In this document: piece by piece, positions 1-13,344 of the stretch
Position numbering within the stretch: position 1 is the stretch's first letter
Layout of the letters: each line of letters opens with the position of its first letter
Origin: Campylorhamphus procurvoides
Lineage: Eukaryota; Chordata; Aves; Passeriformes; Dendrocolaptidae
NCBI GenBank assembly: GCA_013396655.1
Contig: WBMV01007323.1
Location: 62,001 to 126,000 of the forward strand
Reading direction: 5' to 3'
Length of the DNA: 64,000 nt
Position numbers and translations under genes: made by a program
The notes under the pieces: generated by a model
Databases searched by the model: none
What the model saw: the letters and a program-made list of their open reading frames with translations, nothing else
What the model was told of the DNA's origin: nothing

Positions 1-892
1 TGAGACTGAAAGGTACATTGTGGGGGGGGGGTACCTACTGCAGTCCACTGCCATTTTAAGTGTTTATCAACTGCTTCTTAGAAGTAGTTTTTGAGGGGTT
101 TTGTGATATTTCTATCTTTAATATTGTGAACCTCACTGTTTTCTCTAATAATTACTTGTATACCAACCAACACTTTTATTCAGAAAAGAGAAAGTTGATG
201 GGACAAGGGCAATTTGTGAAAAGCGTAAAGGTCAGGTTTGTAGTTTTGCACAATTGCCAGGAAATTATTCTATAACTGTTTTTGTTTAGTGTGTTTCACA
301 TATAGTCTTCAATATAAAAATCATAAAAACACAAAAGGAAAATTTTATAGCTCTTAGATAGAGAAGCAGTAATTGCTCCTTTTTTATTCTTTTTTTTTAA
401 TTTTTATTTTTTTAATTTATTTTACTTCCTCTGGTCTCCTGAGATTAAAAACAGGTCTCATCCTAATTTAAACATGTTTCAATCAGATTTCAGAGAATTA
501 GCTTTCACTTGTAGAAGGTTTCTCCTTGTGATCTCTCTTTCCTTCTTGTGATGTATCAGGGAATATATAAAATAGCTCAAATTTGATGTGATATTTTTCT
601 TTTGAAATTATGACTTATCATGAGTTATTATTTTCTGTGTAGTGGAGGTAAGTTCCAGACATTATTAACTGTATATAAGCAGTAAAACATTTTGTGTTCC
701 TCATTGTCCCCTTGTGGCATGTTTTATGACTCTATTTATTAAAATAAATGTTAGAAAAGAAAGCAAAGACATAACGGAAAACTTCATTCTCATTCTAATT
801 GATTATTTCTTCTATTCCATTTCCTACACAGTGTGGCTCCCCTGAGTGGTAGTGCAAATACCCTAAGAGCCAGCAGATACTAAAGCAATCTC
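1..892. other. AT-rich unique non-coding DNA
   Basis: No gene or recognisable repeat. There is a run of ten G at 22-31 and a T/A-rich stretch at about 380-424. The one open frame (60-275, 71 codons) has no recognisable domain and uses AT-rich codons typical of chance frames. Confidence 0.6.
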
Positions 893-1420
893 ATGATCTC
901 TAGAGCACTGCACCCAGCTCTGGGATCCCCAGCACGAAAAGGACATTGACCTGTTGGAACAAGTCCACAGGAAGGCCACCAAGATGGGTAGAGGGATGCA
1001 GCACCTCTCCTATGAGAAAAGTCTTAGAGAATTCTTCACCCTAATAACTGGGGAGACCTAATTGAGGCCTTCCAGTACCTGAAGGGAACCTACAAGGAAG
1101 ATGAAGAGTGATTTTTCACAAGGACATGTAGTGACTGCTTCAAACTGAATGGCTTCAAGCTGAAAGAAGGTAGATTTAGATTAGATATTAGGAAAAAAAT
1201 CTTTCCTGTGAGGTGGTGAGGCATTGCAACAGGTTGCCAAGGGAAGTTCTGGATGCCCCATGCCTGGAGGTGTTCAAGTCCAGGCTGGATGGAGCTCTGA
1301 GCAATCTGGTGTAACTGAAGGTGTCCCTGTCCATGGCAGGAGGGTTGGAACTAGATCTTTAAGGCCAGATCTTTAAGGTCCCTTCCAAACCAAACCATTC
1401 TACAATTCTGTGATTCTATG
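893..1420 (+). mobile_element. CR1 LINE, truncated 3' end
   Basis: Non-LTR retrotransposon fragment. It matches the end of CR1 ORF2 plus the 3' UTR: the 'CACCCAGCTCTGGGATCCCC' block, the 'CACCTCTCCTATGAGAAAAG' block, the 'AGGAAAAAAATCTTTC' block, then 'CCAGGCTGGATGGAGCTCTG', 'CATGGCAGGAGGGTTGGAA' and the terminal 'CAATTCTGTGATTCTATG' tail. The 5' side is truncated, as in most CR1 copies. The reading frame is broken, so it makes no protein. A 12-base unit (AGATCTTTAAGG) is duplicated at 1353-1364 and 1367-1378 just before the tail. The 5' boundary is accurate to a few tens of bases. Confidence 0.92.
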
Positions 1421-3454
1421 TTACTGTGATTTCCATTTTGCATTAAAATGTGAAGGCCATAATGACACCGTGGTGTAAACAGTAGTGCTGCCTTGGCAGC
1501 TCTACGTCATGTCAGTCAGTGAATGACAAGTCTCTGTGAATTAATCAAAATGATACTACTGCTTGAATATGTTGAATGCTCTGGCTCCATTCCCTCCCTC
1601 AAGGAATGGATTTCAACTTCCCTTTGCCCAGCTCTGGACTATACTCTGCTTGATATGGTCTATTACATGTGTATGGCTTATATATGAATCTGAGTGATTA
1701 TTGGGCAAAGCTTATGTTGTTGGACAAGATTCTTCCACAACTGAATCAGCTTTTATTGCTCTGCAGAATTTCCACAACGTTTCTCCATTAGTTCCAGATG
1801 GTCAATAAGAACAATTTTTATGCTATTTACAGAAACATCCAAACTTGGCAGTAAGATACAGACTAGAGCAGTTCAGCCACTTTTGCTAATTCTGCTGTAA
1901 AAATTTTTGAGATGCTATAGACTGTGAGAATATATTTAACATTTGCATTTATTCTTAGGGGAAGTACTGCACTGATAACCTGCCTTGCTGCCCTATGGAT
2001 AGGTTGCTCCTGGAAGGAAGAGCTGTGGAAGAAAAGGTTCCTATTGACCAGAGATGATATGTATGTTTTTTTTGGTATTTCACAGATCAATGATACTTCC
2101 ATATGGAAGTTTTCATATCTGTTGGTTTTGCTCACGTTCTCACCTCCAGTAATTCTCACTGTAATGCATGTTCATCAGGAACTCTGTTCATGGAAGTCTC
2201 CAAAGGGTTTTCAGGTGGAAGAGACTTTCAGAATTAATGAACCCAAAGAAAAAGTAAAATAAAAGCATTTTCATGTCTGAACTGAATTTATCCTGTAATC
2301 AGCCCACAGAAAGCACACGTTTTCTGGTTTTTTTTCTACAACATATTGTGTTTTCACTTTCCATTTCCTGAGGGCTAGAAAAACCTAAGATAACTGTTGA
2401 GTCTGACCTGAGACATAGTAAAGAACTAAAGTCTGCTTTCTTTTGTTTCTCTGATGTATGTTGTAGGTGAATTTATATAAGTTATTTGCAGTCAAGTGAA
2501 TTTGTCTGTGTTTCTGAGACAGTTTTTCCTTCAGACAGGAAATCTCAAATTTTTTCCCAGTTGAACACTGTTATCAATGTTGCTTAGTACAGGACAGCAC
2601 AAGATTGCACAGTTACAGCAAGAAGAAATTGCTCTAGCAGGGAATTTAAAATAGGAGAGTTTGAGAATGACACCAGATCAACAAGACATGAGTAATATGG
2701 AAGAGGTGTGACCAGCTTTAGTCTCTCTTCCAATTGGAGCAATAGGAATTTTGAGGTGAACCCTGCTTGAACTAACAAATTATGGAGTGCATACTCCAGT
2801 ACATAACGTAAGGAAGACAATTTTCTGTTACTGGCAAGAAGCATGGAAAAAATCACCTGAAAATGAGCAACTTGGGAACAGACTTTCAGAGAATGTGATT
2901 TCATGTGGAAGAAAAATAAACACATGAAAAAAAGGTTGAGAAGGGAGGTCAGTGGAGATGGAATCAGTAATATGTTAAAAATAGAAATAAGTGAGATTCT
3001 TAGCAGACAGAAAATTAAAAAAAATGGGAATGTGAAAATGAGGGATATAGGGGAAAGGGTAGGGGGAAAGGCGAAGGCCTACACTCCTGGATTGTCACTA
3101 AGTTTTTTTCCCTATAATATAATGATTGTATTATTCTTCTGTTGTGACAGAAGTTTGCATTAAAAGAAGTTGCACTCATGGCAACTAGCTAATCTTTTCA
3201 ACAGACTATTAGAAATGGGAAGAATGTTAAAGAGATTTGTTGGATTATCATTCAGACTCTGAGTGCAGAGAGAAAGGGATGGCGAGATGATAGTAGGGGT
3301 CTTAGAGAATGGAACGTGGAGGCATAGACTATGAAGTAACTATGTAGTATTTGTTGAGTACTTATGCTGTTTCACCTCTCTCTCACAAATTGTCTTTTCA
3401 TATTCCTTGGTGACAAAGGCCAAATCAGGAGTAGGAAGTGTTTGGTTCTTAGTT
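1421..3454. other. Unique non-coding DNA
   Basis: No recognisable gene or repeat. Short frames on both strands around 1863-2262 overlap each other (98 codons minus, 112 codons plus), and neither shows a known domain. A purine-rich stretch runs from about 2930 to 3080. Confidence 0.5.
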
Positions 3455-3589
3455 TAGCTGCTGACTCACTCTATGTGTTTCTTTCACTTGCCATCCCAAC
3501 TCTGTATCTTAATTTTCCTCCCTGGAAATGAGGGTTGATGGTGCTTAACCACTTCACAGCGTTGTAGTGAACATTAATGTTTGTTTCAA
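3455..3589 (+). mobile_element. Ancient MIR/L3-like fragment
   Basis: The stretch follows the order of the conserved amniote MIR/L3 3' half: 'GCTGCTGACTCACT', then an equivalent of the 'TGTGTGACCTTGGGCAAGT' block, 'TTAATTTTCCTCCCTGGAAATG' in place of 'TCAGTTTCCCCATCTGTAAAATG', then 'CACAGCGTTGTAGTGA' and 'ATTAATGTTTGT'. Many substitutions and small gaps point to a very old insertion. MIR and L3 share this region, so the family is not resolved. The match is from memory of the consensus. Confidence 0.55.
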
Positions 3590-3967
3590 GATACCCCATC
3601 AGACAGAAACAAGCAGGTGCAATATATTATTAAGGATAATTGTCTTCTCTAGCTGATGCCCCTATTGATCTGGAAATAGATAAATTTGGACTTTGGAATC
3701 CTACTGGGAAAATGTAATTGCATCATTTTTACAGCAGTGTAATATTCCTGGTGCCTTTGAAGAATTTAGGTAAGTCCACTGGATTCCAGCTGTATTAAAT
3801 GATCTTGCTGGAAGACCTTACATTAGTAAAAGCTGTTTATTTAAACATTTCTTTTGCATGCTCAGTCCAACAGCAGATATTCACCTTCCATATCATGACA
3901 ACCACATCTAATCCAAGATGAAGAAATACATATCTTGAAATTGATCTTTTGAAAAATATACTTTTCG

Positions 3968-4001
3968 AGTGACTATTGTGACTATTGTGATTACTGTGAC
4001 T
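3968..4001. repeat. Short imperfect tandem repeat (TGTGACTAT-like)
   Basis: Nine- to ten-base units built on GTGACTATT are repeated about four times with small changes, ending in GTGACTGTT. It is a short low-copy tandem repeat. Confidence 0.7.
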
Positions 4002-4795
4002 GTTTTTCAGAAATTACCGGTTACAAATATTTTGTGTTTGTCCATAGGCATCTTCAGTGATTTCCTTGAGCAGCTGATTTAAGCAAAGAGATAGTAAAGC
4101 TTTAAATGTGTCACTTTGCTAGTGCTGCTTTTTGAGGTTCAACTGCTAGCTAGAGCTTCCCAAAGCTTGAGTTTTCCTTCCCCTTATTTTCTGTCACCGA
4201 TACAGAATTTCTGCCTATCACTTGTTAACATAGCTTGACTGAATATGAAATCCCTTTTCTTCTCAAAAGATAGAAGTTTTACAACTGAAAAATATTGGTT
4301 GTATAGAAGGAAAAATAGACTGAAATATTTATAGTAGTTACTAATGATTAAAACTACTTAGTTGCCTGTATTGGGAGGAGTTAGATGGTTTCCAGTTTTG
4401 CTGGGTTTTAGGTCTGCTTTTTTCCCCAGCCAATACAATACAATCTAGTCAGTGAAATTTTGGCCTTACTAGTTACTGGTCTGAAGCTGATTAATGAGGA
4501 ACCCATTTTTCTTCATATCTGTAAAGCAAAGTGAAGAGGACTGAAGCAGATTAATATTATAAAAGAATATGCCGGCTAGCGTGTCCAAGGAAGGACTCAT
4601 AAAAAAATAAGAACTACTAAAAATTTGTAGGTTTCCTCTAGAAACCCAAACTGTGATTTATTTAGAACTCACCTTCTGTCTGATGAATCTTTTACTTTGA
4701 TTTCTCTAGAAACTGTTCTCCTGCGTATATTCCAGGTAGAATAAATCCCAGATGATCGATCTGATGTCCCTACCCACTTCAAGTCTTACAATATT

Positions 4796-4810
4796 AAAAA
4801 AAAAAAAAAA
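4796..4810. repeat. Poly-A tract
   Basis: Fifteen consecutive A. No retrotransposon body is recognisable upstream, so it is listed as a simple repeat rather than a retroposon tail. Confidence 0.95.
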
Positions 4811-6794
4811 GAAAAGGTGTGAAAAGCTGAAAATCTCTCTAGTGAATAACAACTTGTCTTCAGTAGACCACAGTAGTTGGTAAGAGGGAGTGGACTATAT
4901 ATAATTGAGGAAGTGGTGGGAGAAAGCTAGTGGAAACTTTGGAATTGGCTCTATTCTTAATTAAACCCTAATTTTTTATTCCTTACGTGAATAGTGTTGT
5001 GAAACTTTGTAGCAGCCAACAGCTGAGATGGTGCAAATAACTGTGACTGCTAAAAGGCCCCAAAGCAGATGAGGCTGCATGTAAAATCTTTTTTCTCCCA
5101 CATCAAAGACCTAAGTTGTGTTCTTCAAGTATTTGATTAGGTAGATGAAACCATGGATAACAAGACTGTCTCTAGATAAAATATTCTCATTCTGCTATGG
5201 CTTTAACTGTTCAGAAGAGAGTAGTATATGTTAACTCTTGCTTTGCTGTGGGTCTTGCCACATCACCCATTAATGAGGCATGTTTTGTTCTAACCTTGTC
5301 TAGGTTTGAGAGACTGCATGTAATATAAGAAAAAGGCCAATAGGGATCTTAAGGAGAAGGCTGCATGTAAAACGCTTTTGACTGATAAACAGACACTAAT
5401 TTTAATCGCTACCTGATTTTTTAAATTATAATTTTAAATCTAGGTGTTTGCCTTATGTGGTTTATGACATATGGGCCCCAGTTTTATGATTGGAATTCAA
5501 TGCTGCACAAGCACCATTGGAATCCTCTCATGTAATCATGTTTTTTGTTCAGGTATGGTTATGTTCAGGAAGGTTACAATGGAGCAGCAAAGCAAGGGGC
5601 TATAAAAATTGATTCAAGAGTGAATAACAGAGGGAACACAACTCAGTGAGGTACTTATAATGTACTTGTTTTGTAAGAGTGGATTCCATCATTTTAGAGC
5701 TGAAATGTTGTTTCAGTAAGAGAACCCTTCACAGCAGGAGTTCTCATTTTGTATTACTGACTTTCACACTAGTTCCCCAGAGTCTGAGCTTGGACTTTAT
5801 GTTGTTTCCTTCTGCTTACTGCAACATTCCAGAGTAAGGAAAGGTGATAGATAAAAATGGTTCCATAAAGAGTTACAAATGAATAGTCTGAAAATATAAT
5901 AATTTGCTTGCTTGTTTTTTGTTTTCTCATTTGTATTGGTCTAAAAAAGTTGTACTTATACCAACAGAAAGATGACGTAGCATTCTGATAATCTCTTTTG
6001 CAATTTGACAATGCTAAGTATTTTCCATTTGGTTATCCAGCCCTTGTCCATATAGCCAAGACTGGGTCATTTCCAAAAGCTTGGTCTTTCAGCATTTATA
6101 GCTTCAGTAAATTTTATACAGACCCACAGGTGTTCCCAGAAATCACTCCATACAAGAAACAGACTTTCTAGACTGTGATAACACATTTGGATATGAGAAA
6201 GTGGGTTTCAAGGTAGTGCTTTTCCAACCATTATCTATTGGCCATAACCTACAGTGGCCCATCTCAACCAAAATGAATGCTGACTCATTCCTGGAGTCTT
6301 TCTTCCAGCATTCTGGAAGTGATGCCAAGCTGTGACTGTCCCCAACTTGCATAAAATATGAGACAATTCAGGCATTGGTTTCTAAAGACCTTCAGAAAAA
6401 CATGTCAGAAGTAAGAGCAGTACCCTTCAAAACTGCAAAACCCTTTAGAGTATTAGCTACTTGCTCTGTAATATTTATTTTCTTTAGTTCTTTTAAAAAG
6501 GCCTATAATGGCAATAGCCCTGGCATTAGAACACAGGCTTAATGACGGCTCAACTTTCTTCACACCATGGTCTTTCCAGCTGGTCATTAATCCCCAGCTT
6601 GTGCCAACGACTTTTGACTGTGGTATGTTTAATTCATGAAGGTTACACAAATTGCTTCCTGTGACTATTTGCAGATGTAAATTCAGGGACAAATTAACTT
6701 CTTTGCATTTTTTGTTAGAAATCAGCAATCTTGATATATGTGTCTATGGAGAAGAACTTAAACTCTAGCAACTTGCAACACATCTTACTGCAGA

Positions 6795-6856
6795 ATAAAA
6801 GAGAGAAGAAAGTAGCGGAAGGGAAGGAAAGTGGAAGGGAAAGGGATAGGGGGAAA
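6795..6856. repeat. GA-rich low-complexity tract
   Basis: Almost pure purine sequence made of GAGA, GGAA and GGGA units, broken by only a few pyrimidines. Confidence 0.85.
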
Positions 6857-7936
6857 CACCTCTTTGGTACCCTGATTCCCCTTATTTGCCCACACTGACA
6901 TGTGATAGATGTGTTTTTAGTACCTCTGTTAGAACTTTATTTTTTTCTATAACTTCAGGTTTGGTTGTTTGCGTATTTGTCCTTTTCCCTGTAGTTCCAC
7001 TGGGTACAGACTGGTCTGTATGAAGAGTTGTTGTACATACCATTCTCTCCGTGAAAAGTCACATTTTGGCCACCAGCAGCTGAGTAAAGGATGAAGTTGA
7101 TAATGGATTCCACAGTATTAAGGAAACCAAAAAAAAGAAAGAAAAAAAAGGCAGTGGTGGTGACTTTTGATCAGTAGACTGCTTCATAAAGAGTACCATC
7201 AAGGTCAAGAGCTAATTTTACCACAGCTGTAACATGCGGGAGCGTGATCCAGAGCTATTTAGCAGTGCAGAGAAACACCAGACAAAATTCACGGTGCAAT
7301 GCTGATTTTCATAGAATTCTTTAGCACCTCAGTGCTTTTTCTTCAGCAGGCACTATCAGATTTCTTGCTAAACCCTCTCTCTCTTGATTTCTGTACTGCC
7401 TGCTTTTCTTTTTAAAGTTACAAAAGGTATTTAATGTACGTAGTTAATAAAATTTAATTCTCTTTATTTTTAAAGTGTCAACCTGTAAATAGAACACATA
7501 AAGTATATGACATGCTATTGTTTCTGAGCTGAAAGTCTTCTATCTAAAGTTTGCTTTGTTGCTTTCTTTACACCGTTTATCATCTCTTTTTGAGGGAAAT
7601 GAAAATTAAAAAGCCTACATTACCATCCCTCTCCAAATCTGGCTCTTCCACAAGAACATCAAGACTATGTACATCAAAAGTGTCTCATATGTTCAATTGA
7701 AAATCTGACAATACCTGTCAGAAAAAATGTAATAACATTGCATTTTCTTTCATGTTTCATCCTGCAGCTGAATCTGCTTTCATCTTAAGCATTTGGATAT
7801 TGTGCTAATGACGAAGTACAAACTGCAAACTGGAGACTGATTCTCTATACCTGGAATATAATTTCACAGCCACATTTGTAGCCACAGAATTGCAGATGGT
7901 GTGAAAACAGTGTTGATTAAAATAATCAATCTAGTA

Positions 7937-8085
7937 CTTAATAGCACTTTACATTTTCAGATACAACACATTAATAGATTAATCTTTGCCACACCCCATG
8001 GAGTGTTTTCCTTTGCATTTCCTATATACATAAACTGAGAAACTGCACACAGAGGAGACAGACTTAGAGAGGAGACAGACTTGAA
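7937..8085 (-). mobile_element. Ancient MIR/L3-like fragment with internal duplication
   Basis: Read on the plus strand it follows the reversed MIR/L3 3' end: 'AGCACTTTACATTTTCA', 'TTAATCTTTGCCACACC' (consensus TTAATCCTCACAACACC) and then 'AAACTGAGAAACTGCACACAGAG' in place of 'GAAACTGAGGCACAGAGAG'. The element therefore lies on the minus strand. Inside it, AGAGGAGACAGACTT occurs twice, at 8051-8065 and 8068-8082 (period 17), a later local duplication. Old and strongly diverged; exact family not resolved. Confidence 0.55.
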
Positions 8086-11000
8086 TTTAATTTGTTGTTA
8101 TAACAGCTCTTGATCTCATTGAGCACTGCTCTATAACAGAAGTAACTGCTTTGTGGTTATTTTAATTTCTCACTGAATTCAGCCAGCTCTAAGCCCTCAG
8201 TTACTGGATAAAGTAAGAAGTAAGAAATTGTCCCTGTCATGAAATTTTTCTAGCTTCTTTCCTCTCTCCTTCTTAGATTGCTCCCTAGTCAGCATAGCAA
8301 AGAAAGGGGTGCAACATCAGCTAGTTAAATAAGGTCTGAATGGTTTTAGCTCCTGAGCCTTCAGCTATTGCATCAGCTACAGAATTTACAAGTTACTCTC
8401 CCCTTCTTCCTCATGTTACCTTTTGTTAGGATGGTTGGGATGGAACAGGACATTGGCTTTGATGGCTGAGGCAGACAGGTCATTTACAAGGAGAAAAATA
8501 AGGGGATGTTGTGTTGCTTAGGTACCAGAATAATTTATTTTACTGTGGCAAGTGTCTTGCGATGAGGGGGGTGGGGATTGGAATCAAACAGAAAGCCAGG
8601 CATTGTACAGTTGATGAAGGTGGCTTTTGAACTGTAAAGTGTATTTTTATTGCATCATTTATCTCAAATAAATAATTAAGGTTCAGTGACTCCTTTCAGG
8701 AAATGACATGCAGACCAACCTTGTTTTAGGCTGAAGTAGAAGCATCTATCATGTAAATGAAATCTGAACTGTGCCAGCAGGATGCATACATTGAAGGGAT
8801 AATGGGTGGATGATATATTTTGTTATCCTAAGCCTTATTTATCCACTTTTTTTTTTTTTACAAGCAGCTATAGTAATAATTGCCAAATGTATATAACATA
8901 GAAGAATATGATTATCTAAAGGACTTCAGGACATCTGAAACCATAATCAGGTACTGAGGGATTAAATGCGAGAACAGTCTCAGGGGCCTGCTTATACATC
9001 TGTTCTCTTCCCCAGTTCTTACTCAGCTTTGTTCTACTTTTCTCTGTAAGAAGCCAACACCAAATTTAGGATGTCCAAGACTAATTTAAGGTGCTAAGAA
9101 TTCTCTGTGTTCCCTAAATGCTAACTTCCATAATTTTGCATTTAAATCATAAGAAGCTGATGGCCTAGAGGACATATCTGTATACTACAATGAAGTGTCC
9201 TGAAGAGGTACATGAAAACTGGCATAGCTGGTACCAGAAGCAGTTTATCTGCACTTGTCAGAAATTACTGTCATAAAATATTGTGGAAGGGGAAGCTGAT
9301 ACTTCAGAAACTCTAAATAGGTTGATTTAACCCACTCACACTCTCACACACCCACCTGAACAAATACTAGGATGCGTGGGCCCATGATCAGTTTTGTGCC
9401 ACATGGGGGGGTACGATGTACCACCCACTGATGCTCATTGCATTCTGGAGTTTTTCTTAGATGGTGCTGAGTTAATTTTGAGACTGGTCTTTTAAACTCA
9501 TTAAGTCATTATGGCATTGTCTTCTGATTCAGAATCTGGAATAAGTTTTCATAATTCTTAGGCAAGGTTACCGCTTGTTATCCATTTTGCCTTGTTTGTA
9601 AGATGTGTTTGGAATGATACACATCTGTGTAGCTATAGCCTGCTTTCGTTGTGGTCTAACAAGAACAGGAATGGCACATGTGATGGACTGTGACCTTGAT
9701 GGCATCCTCTTGGATGATGACTCATTTGTGCTACATTCTTATCAGATTGCAGGCTTTCTGGCCTTCATATGAACAGCACATTTCTCATTTCTATTTCTGG
9801 GAACAGTGTCCTTGGTTAACAATGCAGACCAATCTTTCAATACTTCTTGCAGTGTTTCTTCTGGTGCTTGCATACATTAATTTCCATTCATACTTAATTT
9901 GTGCTAACCTTAATATTTCTATTACAAGTATCTATCAGTCCCTCAGGGCAGCTTAGATTTAGAGTAAGGGCACCAGGGCAGAATACCAAATAACATGGCT
10001 GTGGACATACATATCTGCTTATTGGCTGAGAGCCCTAACTCAGCTTGAAACACTTCAATGTCCCCACTCTGAATCATGAATTTTTTCAATGGTCCCAGTT
10101 TTGAAACTGTTGTGCACACAAGGTCAACAGAGCATCAAGAAGACACTGACCCAGACTTACCAGGTCATTATATACTTACAGTCGACTAGCTTGGACTACT
10201 ACCTTTGTTCTCAGGCTATTACAGTTTGTTTTCCTGCAAGTTTTGCCTATTCACATATTGTGAATATGTTCTCCAGAAAGTGCATGGTTTGTAGTCACAT
10301 AAGTGTTTGTCGCCATTTTCACAAGTTCCCAAAAGGCAAATCAAGCAGTGGGGGTGATTTTCCTCAGTAGCTCAGCCAACATCACAACTCACTGAACTTC
10401 TGTGCAGCATTACTGGCTGCACAGTCACTTTCTGAACTGAGTTAATGCAGCATCTGGTTAAAGATCAGTCATCATAAGTACCAGTTTCTTTATAGCAATA
10501 TTTTGCTGGTCCCATCAATGGTTAGCAAACACAACACTCTTTGAATTTGTGATTTAAAAAGGTAGCTGGTACTACAGGAGTAGCTTTTGACAAATAGTGA
10601 TTGTAGCTACATTAGCACAGTGTTAGAAGAGAGCTGAAACCTTTTAAAGAAAGTTGAAAACTTTTAGAGTTCACTAAACTCTCAACTGCATGTGCAGTGG
10701 TTCAGGGCTGCATCTGAGTGAATTATGCAACATTAAGTGTATCCTCCACTTCTGTCCTCTTAAATAGTACATCGTAGGATGTTTGTTCCAAATCCATATC
10801 TTATTTGTGCAGTAGTTCAAAAACAATGGCAGTCACCCATCCTAAGACAAGGAAGACATTGCTAGCCATGTAAAATGGGAGTGCATCTCACTGTTTTGAA
10901 ATAAGAGAAGAGTAAGAGAAGACAGCTGGAATTATTAATATTTTCATTGACTCATTCATAAATTACTTGAAGGAATGTCCAGAGAGACCTTAGTTTTAAG

Positions 11001-13344
11001 AGGTGACTGAAATGACCACAGAGAGCTATTACCAATTCTTAAAAGTGAGTAACTCTTCATTAAGTGAGTTAATAGCATCATGAGCTTGAGAGCATAGGAC
11101 TGCTATTATATCCAAGTGAACTAAAGCAAATCAAAGTCAGGTCTGGTATCAGATTTAGAAGGAGTGACTTCCAGTACTAGATCAACCTGTTTTTTATCTG
11201 CATATGTATCTGTGTATGTACGCCTACCAATGATGTCTTTTATATGGTGACTGTTGCTACGTTTATTTCAAAGGGGTTGCATAAGGGTGTCTGCAATTTC
11301 ACACAGTAAATCACACAGAAAGATTCAAGCTAACTGGTACAATCTTATTTAGCAAGAAAAGTACTGTATTTCTCATGTGGGTCTTTTGGTTATTGATATC
11401 GGGTAGGAACATGTGGTATCGAATCAAAAGTACTCAATATTATGAGCTGGGGACTCACAACCAGACCCTAACAATAAATTAATTTCCATGTCCAGATAAT
11501 TTACAGTGATTTTTACCAATTTAATTGATGTTGACTTTGGGGTCAGGGAATAAACATATTTCTTGTCATTGTGGTAAGCATCTGAAGAAATTTGGTATTT
11601 AAAAACAGTGCCTTTAAATTATAGTTGAAAATATACATTCTATGCAAATTCTTATGCATTGATTTACTGTTATGAGTCCTTGCTATTCCATAGACTACCT
11701 AGCAATTGCAGAGAAATAATTCCAAGTTGTATTGTAAAATATAGTCCACCAGCAGCATCTGCAAATTGACAGAGGATCCAACTCCCTGTGTATGGCAGAA
11801 CATGTGTGCACATAGAAGTTGATTTACTTTTAATGATTAGCCTCTTGTTAAAATAAATTTATATACAGCAACTTTCTAACTTACTCTTTACTGATACTGG
11901 AAAGCTGAGAGAAAATTCTTATCCAATTCTAAGGCACGGAATTTCAGAGACAAAGATGTAGGCTGTGACAGAATGTAGTAACTGTTGGTCATAAGTCTCT
12001 TTACAAACAAAGCACACTGATGATCAGTTTCTTCTGTGCATAGACTGTGCAAGAACGTAGCAGCTCTACCATGTCCAAGCTCCTTGCACTGCTCTCAGGT
12101 AATGAGTCAGTAGAGTGAGGAACATGAGTGCTTATTAAATTATCACAAATACCTTCCTGTGCTCAAGAGACTTGAAATTGCCTTAAATTGGTGGGTAGAC
12201 CTTTCTTTGCAAAAGGGTTATGAAAGGTAGAGGGAGAGATTAATTTCTTTTGTTTTTTGGCAGTCACCATACTGTTCAGGGAACAGGGCCAAAATGGCAC
12301 AGCTTACATTGTTCTTTGAGACAGATTTAGTAGTTCATTGACACTGGAGGAAAATGTCTCTCTCTCCCTTCCTACCCTTCTGTTTCTCCCCTTCACATTC
12401 TCCGTCCTGATGCCCCATCCTTTCCCCTGTCCAGTGTTTTATGGAGGTAATCCAACTTCCTGGCACTTTTCTGTAGGTTAGTTGCCTTGCAGTCTTGAAA
12501 ACTGAATCATCTTGTGAGTACAAAAAGCACTGCTTTTAAGTGTATGTGGACAGAGGGGAGTGAGGAGGAAGAGAAGAATCCCACCCTTTTAGCTTGTACT
12601 GTTCCTGTCATGTCACCCCAACTCAAGTGAATAATTCTTGAGTTGCTAGGACTTCTTTGAGAGGTTCAGACTGTATAGCAGCTGTTGTGTAATCTGCATG
12701 TCCTTCTAGAAAGTGATGCAGAAATAGATGAGACAGTTTTTTAGAGTTTCGGAGATCAACTGATCAGCAAAGGTCCTGCCTCTGTGTTTCTCACACAGTA
12801 ACTCAGTTACACCCTTAAGCTAAAACTGTCTTCTAGATTCCTCATCAGGTGTCATTACGACAAGATACCTTCTGTGGACCTTCCAGGACATGTTGTTTAC
12901 ACAGAGATAAAACCTGAGATAGAGTCTTCCACAAGGTCTCTTCAGAAATGATAGACAGGAGCTAGTGAACCAGAATGAGGAGGAAGTAAAAAAATGTGCT
13001 GTCCAGTTCTTTTCCTTATACCACAGAGTAGGTGTTTGTGCCTTGAAGTGCTGAGATATCCCCAGTGAGTCCTTTCTCCGCATACTTTGAATTTTAATAT
13101 TGTCTTATAGACAAATGCAGTGAACAGCAACTGAAAACCTTTGGGTTTGACAGTAAGAAAATGCAACTAGTCTGCTTTCCATTTAAAACTGTGCTTCTAC
13201 AGTTCCTCATTGTTTCTTAAGAATCCAGACGCAGCGTTTTTTTTCAGCCCAGAGCCTTATGCAGCAACTGTTGCACACCTCACTTTATGGAGAACAGATC
13301 TGCTTACACAACTTTGTTTTTGACAAGGTAGGCTGATAAAAGGA
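8086..13344. other. Unique non-coding DNA
   Basis: No gene or confident repeat. A 13-base poly-T lies at 8847-8859. An octamer motif ATGCAAAT lies at 11642-11649, followed closely by ATGCAT. Frames at 9690-9956, 10089-10370 and 12820-13166 do not resemble known proteins. A stretch at about 9060-9170 faintly resembles old CR1/L3 3' UTR sequence but is too diverged to call. Confidence 0.5.
8847..8859. repeat. Poly-T tract
   Basis: Thirteen consecutive T. Confidence 0.95.

Larger units (their letters stand above)
3590..7936. other. Unique AT-rich non-coding DNA
   Basis: No gene recognised. Contents worth noting are an imperfect tandem repeat at about 3968-4001, a 15-base poly-A at 4796-4810, a GA-rich tract at 6795-6856 and an A-rich stretch at about 7127-7152. 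Open frames at 5769-6011, 6143-6352 and 6453-6728 (minus strand) are short and lack known motifs. Confidence 0.5.

Noticed and set aside
1924..2262. 112-codon plus-strand frame, hydrophobic start
   Set aside because: It overlaps a 98-codon frame on the opposite strand, has no known domain, and lies in AT-rich DNA. Chance frame.
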